From the NCBI GenBank assembly GCA_028699215.1, contig JAQVVB010000004.1:1-34346 (forward strand): DNA of 34,346 nucleotides, read 5' to 3'. A program made the position numbers and the translations under genes. Below are positions 28,202 to 34,346 of the stretch, piece by piece (position 1 is the first letter of the stretch; each line of letters starts with the position of its first letter). The notes below the pieces were generated by a model, which was not told where the DNA came from, made no database searches, and worked only from the letters and a program-made list of their open reading frames with translations. This DNA is from Sphaerochaeta sp. Its GTDB lineage: Bacteria > Spirochaetota > Spirochaetia > Sphaerochaetales > Sphaerochaetaceae.

Positions 28202-29107
28202 ATGTCCGTAGTAACCATGAAAAGCCTGCTCGAATCAGGCGTGCATTTCGGTCACCAGACCAAAAGATGGAATCCCAAGATGGCTCGTTTTATTTTCAGC
28301 CAGAGAAATGGAATTCATATCATCGACCTGCAGAAGACTTCTGCATGTATCGTTGAAGCCTATGACGCTGTAAGAGCCGTTGTAAAACAGGGGAAGACAG
28401 TTCTGTTCGTAGGAACCAAGAAACAGGCTCAACAAGCAATCGAAACTGAAGCAAAGCGCTGTGGCATGCCCTACATCAACAATCGTTGGCTCGGTGGTAT
28501 GCTTACCAACTTCACCACTATCAAGAAATCCATTGCAACCCTCAAGAAAATTGAGAAGATGGAAATTGATGGTACATTCGAATCACTTACCAAGAAAGAA
28601 GTTTCCCTGCTCACCAAGCAGAAAATCAAACTTGAGAAGAACCTTGGTGGTATCAAGGATATGAAAGATCTCCCTGGAGCTCTTTTCATCATTGACACCA
28701 AGAAGGAAGCCATCGCTGTTGAAGAAGCAAAGCGTCTCGGCATCCCTGTGATCGCTGTTGTTGATACCAACTGCGACCCCTCAGATATCACCTATCCTAT
28801 CCCCGGAAACGATGACGCAATTCGTGCCATCAGCCTCTTCGTGGAAATCATCGCCAATGCAGTTGTCGATGCTGATAATGAAGCTGGAATCCAGATCATT
28901 GAATCTCTTGGAAACGAAGATGAAGCTGCTGATGAAAGCGCTAATGCAGTAGAAGAGAAAGAAACAATTGTTTTCTCTACTGACGAATCATCAGATTTCT
29001 CTGACTTCGAAGAAGTGAAAGCTGCTGCTGTTGAAGTAGTGGAAGAGGAAGTTGCAGAAGAGAAGAGTGTCATTAGTGTTGACGAAGAAACCTTGTACAA
29101 GGACTAA
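28202..29107 (+). CDS. rpsB: 30S ribosomal protein S2
   Basis: [46 protein letters not shown]; acidic C-terminal extension. Confidence 0.98.
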   Translation: MSVVTMKSLLESGVHFGHQTKRWNPKMARFIFSQRNGIHIIDLQKTSACIVEAYDAVRAVVKQGKTVLFVGTKKQAQQAIETEAKRCGMPYINNRWLGGMLTNFTTIKKSIATLKKIEKMEIDGTFESLTKKEVSLLTKQKIKLEKNLGGIKDMKDLPGALFIIDTKKEAIAVEEAKRLGIPVIAVVDTNCDPSDITYPIPGNDDAIRAISLFVEIIANAVVDADNEAGIQIIESLGNEDEAADESANAVEEKETIVFSTDESSDFSDFEEVKAAAVEVVEEEVAEEKSVISVDEETLYKD

Positions 29108-29118
29108 GGAGAGTACGC

Positions 29119-29970
29119 ATGGCTATTACCGCTGAAGAAGTAAAAAAACTGCGTGACGCTACTGGCGCAGGTATGATGGATTGCAAGAAAGCACTTACCC
29201 AGGCAAACGGCGATTTCGCTGCTGCTGAAAAAATCCTCAAGGAAATGGGACTTGCTGCTGTTGCAAAACGTCAGGATAGAGCAACCGACAATGGTCGTAT
29301 TTTCGTAAAAGTCACCTCTGCTAAAGCTGTTATGGTTGAACTTTCCTGTGAAACCGACTTTGTGGCTGGAAATGTTGAATTCGCCAAACTCGGAGAGAGT
29401 ATTTGTGAAGTCGTCCTTGAAAAGGGCTATACCGAGATCAACGACGAATTGGTTGGCATGGTCAATGACCTGATCAGCGTAATCAAAGAAAACATGGGCC
29501 TCAAGCAGATTCTGGTTTTCCCACTTGGTGAGAATGAGTTTGCTTCCAGTTACCTCCACGGTGAAGGTTCATTGGGTGTTGTCGTACTGTTCAAGGCCGA
29601 CAAGGCTGAATTGTTCGCCAACGAGGCAGTTAAGGAATTTGCAAACGACTGTGCACTGCATGTAGCTGCATTCACTCCTTCCTACCTCTCCTCTTCCGTT
29701 GTTGATGCATCCTATGTTGCAGAACAGACCGAGATTTTCACTGCTCAGGCAGCTCTTCTTGGCAAGCCTGCAAAGGTTGTTGAAGGCATCGTCAAGGGTA
29801 AGCTCAACAAGCATCTTTCTGAAATCTGTTTCCTCCAGCAACCGTTCGTCAAGGATGATTCCATGAGTGTTGAGAAGAAGGCTGCAGAAATTGGCAAGAA
29901 TGCAGGCGGAAAGCTTGAAGTCGTAAACTACACTTACCTTCGCGCCGGCGCAGCTTCCTGCGCTAACTAA
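29119..29970 (+). CDS. tsf: Elongation factor Ts
   Basis: VKKLRDATGAGMMDCKKALTQANGD, ELSCETDFVAGN. Confidence 0.98.
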   Translation: MAITAEEVKKLRDATGAGMMDCKKALTQANGDFAAAEKILKEMGLAAVAKRQDRATDNGRIFVKVTSAKAVMVELSCETDFVAGNVEFAKLGESICEVVLEKGYTEINDELVGMVNDLISVIKENMGLKQILVFPLGENEFASSYLHGEGSLGVVVLFKADKAELFANEAVKEFANDCALHVAAFTPSYLSSSVVDASYVAEQTEIFTAQAALLGKPAKVVEGIVKGKLNKHLSEICFLQQPFVKDDSMSVEKKAAEIGKNAGGKLEVVNYTYLRAGAASCAN

Positions 29971-29990
29971 GGTTCATCGATTCATATACA

Positions 29991-30018
29991 CCGCTCACTT
30001 CTGTGAGCGGTCGTTTTA
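29991..30018 (+). terminator. Terminator between tsf and frr
   Basis: CCGCTCAC-TTCT-GTGAGCGG perfect 8-bp stem followed by TCGTTTTATT. Confidence 0.85.
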
Positions 30019-30030
30019 TTGGAGATTTCT

Positions 30031-30585
30031 ATGCAACAGGTTTTAGATACTTGCGAAAGCAAAATGCAAAAAAGTCTTGAAAGTCTTACTAAAGACTTCT
30101 CCGCACTCCGTACTGGTCGTGCATCGGCTTCTCTCTTGGATAAAATTAGGGTTGAATACTATGGAAACGAGACACCCATCAACCAGGTTGCCACCATCAG
30201 CGTTCCAGAAGCAAGAATGATTGTCATCCAACCTTGGGACAAGAGCATCCTTTCATCCATTGAAAAAGCAATCCTAAAAAGTGATCTTGGACTTCCCCCG
30301 AACAACGACGGAAAGCTCATTCGTCTTAATTTCCCCCCATTGAATGAAGACAGACGTAAACAACTCGTCAAAACTGCAAAAGCTACAGCTGAACAGTCTC
30401 GTGTTGCCATGCGGAACATCCGTCGTGAAGCTATGGATGAACTGAAGAAAATGCAGAAAGCTGGGGAAATGAGTGAAGATGAGCTCAAAGATGCTGAAGC
30501 AAAGATCCAGAAGATGACTGATTCCTCCATTGCTCAGGTAGGCACCCTTGCCGACGAGAAGGAAAAGGAAATCATGGAGATCTAG
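30031..30585 (+). CDS. frr: Ribosome recycling factor
   Basis: DFSALRTGRASASLLDKIRVEYYG, ATISVPEARMIVIQPWD; ATG 30031 with GGAG SD. Confidence 0.98.
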   Translation: MQQVLDTCESKMQKSLESLTKDFSALRTGRASASLLDKIRVEYYGNETPINQVATISVPEARMIVIQPWDKSILSSIEKAILKSDLGLPPNNDGKLIRLNFPPLNEDRRKQLVKTAKATAEQSRVAMRNIRREAMDELKKMQKAGEMSEDELKDAEAKIQKMTDSSIAQVGTLADEKEKEIMEI

Positions 30586-30586
30586 G

Positions 30587-31285
30587 ATGGAAGTGAAACC
30601 CGTTGTCCCTACTCACCTTGGCATCATCATGGATGGCAACGGGCGATGGGCACAGAAACGTGCCCTACCTCGTACAGCCGGCCATCTTGAAGGCCTTAAA
30701 GCTTTAAAAAAAGTAATCAAGGAAGCTTCGGTGCAAGGCATCGGATTTGTTACATTCTATGTCTTTTCCACGGAGAATTGGAAACGAAGCGAGCAAGAAG
30801 TATCCTACCTCATGAGTTTGCTTGTTTCCAAACTCCATGGAGAACTTTCCTTTTATAATCAATATGGAATTCGTATTCTCTTCCGTGGAGATTTGGAAGG
30901 TCTTCCAAAAGATGTTCAGAAAGTTATCAATGATACGGTTACCTCAACACAAAACAATTCAAAGATTTCTTGTATTTTAGCCATCAACTATGGCGGTCGG
31001 AATGAAATATGCCGTGCGGTCCATCGTTGTCTTGACGAAGATCCTGCGTACAACATCACTGAGGAAGCCATTGCTTCACATTTGGACTTGCCCCAAGTAC
31101 CTCCAGTCGATATGATAGTGCGTAGTGCGAATGAAAAACGATTAAGTAATTTTCTACTCTGGGACAGTGCATATGCCGAGTTTGGATTCTATGAAAAACT
31201 TTGGCCGGACTGGAATGGAGAAGATGTCAAACAAATCTGTTTTGATTTTTCGCAAAGAGTAAGGAAATATGGAGGGGTACAATGA
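30587..31285 (+). CDS. uppS: Isoprenyl (undecaprenyl) diphosphate synthase
   Basis: LGIIMDGNGRWAQKRALPRTAGH, FYVFSTENWKR, KRLSNFLLWDSAYAE. Confidence 0.96.
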   Translation: MEVKPVVPTHLGIIMDGNGRWAQKRALPRTAGHLEGLKALKKVIKEASVQGIGFVTFYVFSTENWKRSEQEVSYLMSLLVSKLHGELSFYNQYGIRILFRGDLEGLPKDVQKVINDTVTSTQNNSKISCILAINYGGRNEICRAVHRCLDEDPAYNITEEAIASHLDLPQVPPVDMIVRSANEKRLSNFLLWDSAYAEFGFYEKLWPDWNGEDVKQICFDFSQRVRKYGGVQ

Positions 31286-32121
31286 CTTCACTTGGAAAAA
31301 GGATTCTAACAACGGTTGTTGCAGTACCTACCCTATTCAGCACTATTTTCTTTCTTCCTTACAACCATTATCTGGCCCTCTCATTTCTTGCGATGATCAC
31401 TGTTGTCCTCGCCAGCATGGAACTGAAGACCCTCTACACCAAGGCTGAAGGCATAAAAATCCATCTCCCTGCTTGGACCACCGCGTTCCTGCCTCTTGCC
31501 CAGTGGTTGGAGATAGCATATTTCCCGCAGCTACCACTTTTAGATCTGACGGTTGTAATCTTATCTTTGACGTTCTTTGCCACAGAACTATCAGTGGGAC
31601 AGCATGACGACTTCTCCAAGACGCTCTCCAGGATTGGGGGTGCAAGCCTCATCATCATCTATCCAGGGCTTCTCATCACCTTTATCGTCCGTTTGATTTC
31701 ACTACCCCACACATCAGCATTCCTGATTCTTTTCTTCTTGCTGGTTTTTGGTAATGACGTGTTTGCCTTTCTCTTTGGAATGTCTTTTGGTAAAAACAAC
31801 AAAGGCATCATCAAAGTCAGCCCGAATAAGAGTCTCGCAGGTTTTATCGGAGGTACTCTCAGTACCATTCTGCTCTCTGTTCTCTTCATCTACTTTGTTC
31901 CAGGAATCAAAGATGAGCTCACCATTGTACAAGCCGTCCTGCTTGGGTTACTCACCAGCATCAGTGCCAATATCGGTGATCTCATTGAAAGTGCATTCAA
32001 ACGTTCAGCAAAAGTTAAAGACAGCGGCAACATCATTCCCGGAAGAGGGGGATTGTTGGATTCGATAGACTCGCTGCTCGCCAGTGCTCCCGTGTACTGG
32101 TTGCTGCTCACTTTGTTTTAG
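31282..32121 (+). CDS. cdsA: Phosphatidate cytidylyltransferase
   Basis: Multi-TM protein ending SANIGDLIESAFKRSAKVKDSGNIIPGRGGLLDSIDSLL; ATGA overlap with uppS. Confidence 0.96.
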   Translation: MTSLGKRILTTVVAVPTLFSTIFFLPYNHYLALSFLAMITVVLASMELKTLYTKAEGIKIHLPAWTTAFLPLAQWLEIAYFPQLPLLDLTVVILSLTFFATELSVGQHDDFSKTLSRIGGASLIIIYPGLLITFIVRLISLPHTSAFLILFFLLVFGNDVFAFLFGMSFGKNNKGIIKVSPNKSLAGFIGGTLSTILLSVLFIYFVPGIKDELTIVQAVLLGLLTSISANIGDLIESAFKRSAKVKDSGNIIPGRGGLLDSIDSLLASAPVYWLLLTLF

Positions 32122-32124
32122 GCA

Positions 32125-33243
32125 ATGAAGAAAAAAATCATATTGCTTGGTTGTACCGGTAGCATTGGTACTACGGCAATACAAGCTATCAGAGATTCTA
32201 AGCTCGATGTACAGGTTGTCGGTATTTCTGCCCATTCAAATCAAGACAGTCTTTTCAATCTAGCTTCTGAGCTTGGTTGTAACGCTGTCTGTTTGACAGG
32301 AAAAGCGTGTCCTCCTTGCACTTCAATATGTACCTATAGTTTTTTCTCTGGATTGAGCGAGATGCTTGCTTCTCTTGAGGCCGATATTGTTCTTAATGCA
32401 ATTGCAGGATTCGATGGTCTTCAAGCCTCCTTGCTTAGTCTTAAGCATGGTTTTGATTTGGCTCTTGCCAATAAAGAAAGCGTCGTGTGTGCAGGTTCAT
32501 TTCTTTTTGACTATGCAAGAGAAAATCATCGTTCCATCATTCCTGTCGACAGCGAACATAGTGCCATTTCTGAGCTTCTCAAGAAAAGAGATCCGCTTGA
32601 AGTGGATACACTGATACTCACCGGAAGTGGAGGGCCTTTCAGAACCCTCCCGCATGAACAATTTTCATCAATTACTGTTGAACAGGCTTTGAACCACCCT
32701 ACCTGGAATATGGGAAAAAAGATAACCATCGATAGTGCAACCTTAGCGAACAAGGCCCTTGAGGTCATCGAAGCCTCCTATCTTTTCTCCTTCCCTGCAA
32801 ACAAAATCGAAGTGGTCATCCATCCTCAGTCAATCGTTCATTCCATGATCAGGCTCAAGGATGGGGCTGTATACGCTCAATTGGGGAATCCTGACATGAC
32901 ACTGCCAATCGTCAATGCCTTGCAACAGGATTCAGTCAATCTGGTAAAACCCCTGGACTTCTCCATGTTGTCACTGACGTTTGAAAAACCTGATATCCAA
33001 CGTTTCCCCTTGCTCGGACTTGCATTTACCATCCTGGAAAGAAAAGGGTCTTCCGCACTTGCTTTCAATGCAGCAGATGAAGTTGCTGTACATGCTTTTC
33101 TTGACAAGCGTTGTTCATATCAAGAAATGATAGGTGTCGTACAAAAGACTCTAGAGAGGAAATGGGAACAAACCCCATCTTCCTTTACAGAAACCCTTGC
33201 TTTGGACGCTGAGGCGAGGAAGTTGGCAAGAAGCTTTTTATGA
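32125..33243 (+). CDS. dxr: 1-deoxy-D-xylulose 5-phosphate reductoisomerase
   Basis: LLGCTGSIGTTAI, ALANKESVVCAG, PVDSEHSAI, TGSGGPFR, HPTWNMGKKITIDSATLANK. Confidence 0.97.
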   Translation: MKKKIILLGCTGSIGTTAIQAIRDSKLDVQVVGISAHSNQDSLFNLASELGCNAVCLTGKACPPCTSICTYSFFSGLSEMLASLEADIVLNAIAGFDGLQASLLSLKHGFDLALANKESVVCAGSFLFDYARENHRSIIPVDSEHSAISELLKKRDPLEVDTLILTGSGGPFRTLPHEQFSSITVEQALNHPTWNMGKKITIDSATLANKALEVIEASYLFSFPANKIEVVIHPQSIVHSMIRLKDGAVYAQLGNPDMTLPIVNALQQDSVNLVKPLDFSMLSLTFEKPDIQRFPLLGLAFTILERKGSSALAFNAADEVAVHAFLDKRCSYQEMIGVVQKTLERKWEQTPSSFTETLALDAEARKLARSFL

Positions 33244-34346
33244 GCAACATCATGATGCTGATCCTTAAGTATGCCATCGGGCTTCTAGGTATCGCTCTGG
33301 TGGTAGTCGTGCATGAAATCGGTCATCTTGTAGTTGCAAAATTCAGTGGTATCGGGGTTGAGGTATTTTCTTTTGGTCTCGGTCCAAAAGTCTGGGGTAA
33401 AGAGTATAAGGGAACTGAATTTCGATTGAGTCTTCTGCCTCTTGGTGGTTTTTGCCGAATGAAAGGTTCGGATGACCTCAGCCAAGCTCTTTTAAAGAAG
33501 TCAAAGTCCTTTACGCATACTGAAGATGGCTCTCTTTTTTCAGTACATCCTCTAAAACGAATGGCCACCTATTTAGCTGGACCTTTTCTCAATATCCTAT
33601 TCGCCATTTTCCTCTACTCAATTCTTGCTTCCACACCGTATCGAGTAATATCAACTGAACCAGTCATTGCGACAATCAATGAATATCCTACGTTATTCGG
33701 AGGGGCAACCAGTCCGGCGTTCGAATCAGGTCTTCGAACCGGTGATACAGTTTTGGCTTTGAATGAAACCCCCATTCGGGATTGGGAAGCATTGGAAGAT
33801 TTGCTTCTACAAAGTGAAGGAATTCAATTATTCACTGTTCTTAGGGACAGCAAGGAGATCATCATTTCTGTTGCTGGAGAGCTGACAGAATCCGGCCCTC
33901 GTTATGGTCTGAGCCCTGCCCAAAAACCCATTGTTGGCAAGGTGAGACCCAATACACCCGAAGCTGAGGCCTTATTGAAAACAGGAGATGTAATCGTTCA
34001 AGCAAATGGAATCAACATCTCCAATGATTTGGATCTTCTTGTTGCCTTACCGCTCAATACAAACCAGACTACTTTGATAGTAAGTAGGGATGGAACGAAT
34101 ACAGAGATATCATTCAGACCGAACCTTGATGAAAATGGTAGAGGTGATTGGAATTTTTCGCTTCAAGGAAAAAACCGTGAAGTCGAAGCCCCTCCCTTCT
34201 CTTTGCAAAATGGGTGGCACACCACCATGAACATGGCCAGAGACACGTTGTATGCGTTGCTGGCAATCATCCAAGGGGAATCCTCAGATGTGCGTCAGGA
34301 GTTCACAGGAATGGCCCGTGCTGCCTTGATGATTGGAGATATCACT
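33240..34346 (+). CDS. rseP: Site-2 protease, RseP family (3' truncated by window)
   Basis: Open frame to window end, missing from the ORF track because no stop is present; VVVHEIGHLVVAKFSGI, FGLGPKVW, YLAGPFLNILFAI, two PDZ-like segments; ATGA overlap with dxr. Confidence 0.93.
   Translation, partial: MSNIMMLILKYAIGLLGIALVVVVHEIGHLVVAKFSGIGVEVFSFGLGPKVWGKEYKGTEFRLSLLPLGGFCRMKGSDDLSQALLKKSKSFTHTEDGSLFSVHPLKRMATYLAGPFLNILFAIFLYSILASTPYRVISTEPVIATINEYPTLFGGATSPAFESGLRTGDTVLALNETPIRDWEALEDLLLQSEGIQLFTVLRDSKEIIISVAGELTESGPRYGLSPAQKPIVGKVRPNTPEAEALLKTGDVIVQANGINISNDLDLLVALPLNTNQTTLIVSRDGTNTEISFRPNLDENGRGDWNFSLQGKNREVEAPPFSLQNGWHTTMNMARDTLYALLAIIQGESSDVRQEFTGMARAALMIGDIT

Overview
Ordinary, gene-dense bacterial chromosome. 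Gene content suggests a spirochaete, possibly Sphaerochaeta-like; this is an inference and was not searched. I see no tRNA, rRNA, CRISPR array or mobile element. Left to right: the 5' end of a leftward sugar-isomerase-like gene and araD; a CLC-type antiporter with CLC-F-like motifs; a Zn/Cd-type P1B ATPase; two very different EF-G paralogues flanking a small XRE regulator; trmB and mfd; an inositol-monophosphatase/CysQ-like gene; a leftward operon of an ACT-domain protein, a THEP1-like P-loop NTPase and a YhhQ transporter; nrdR and dgt (convergent); a rightward operon of a small membrane protein, diverged aroK, aroC, an XPB/ERCC3-like helicase and a 635-aa uncharacterised partner, convergent with a fused aroDE; an ABC-F protein and maf; then rpsB-tsf-[terminator]-frr-uppS-cdsA-dxr-rseP, lacking pyrH between tsf and frr. 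The observations most worth following up are the XPB-like helicase plus partner pair inside the aro locus, the complementary divergence of the two EF-Gs, the ACT/NTPase/transporter operon, the CLC-F-like antiporter with a possibly leaderless start, a perfect 20-bp palindrome on the metal-ATPase promoter, NrdR-box-like sites upstream of nrdR, and a structured rpsB leader. No obviously novel defence or mobile system is visible.
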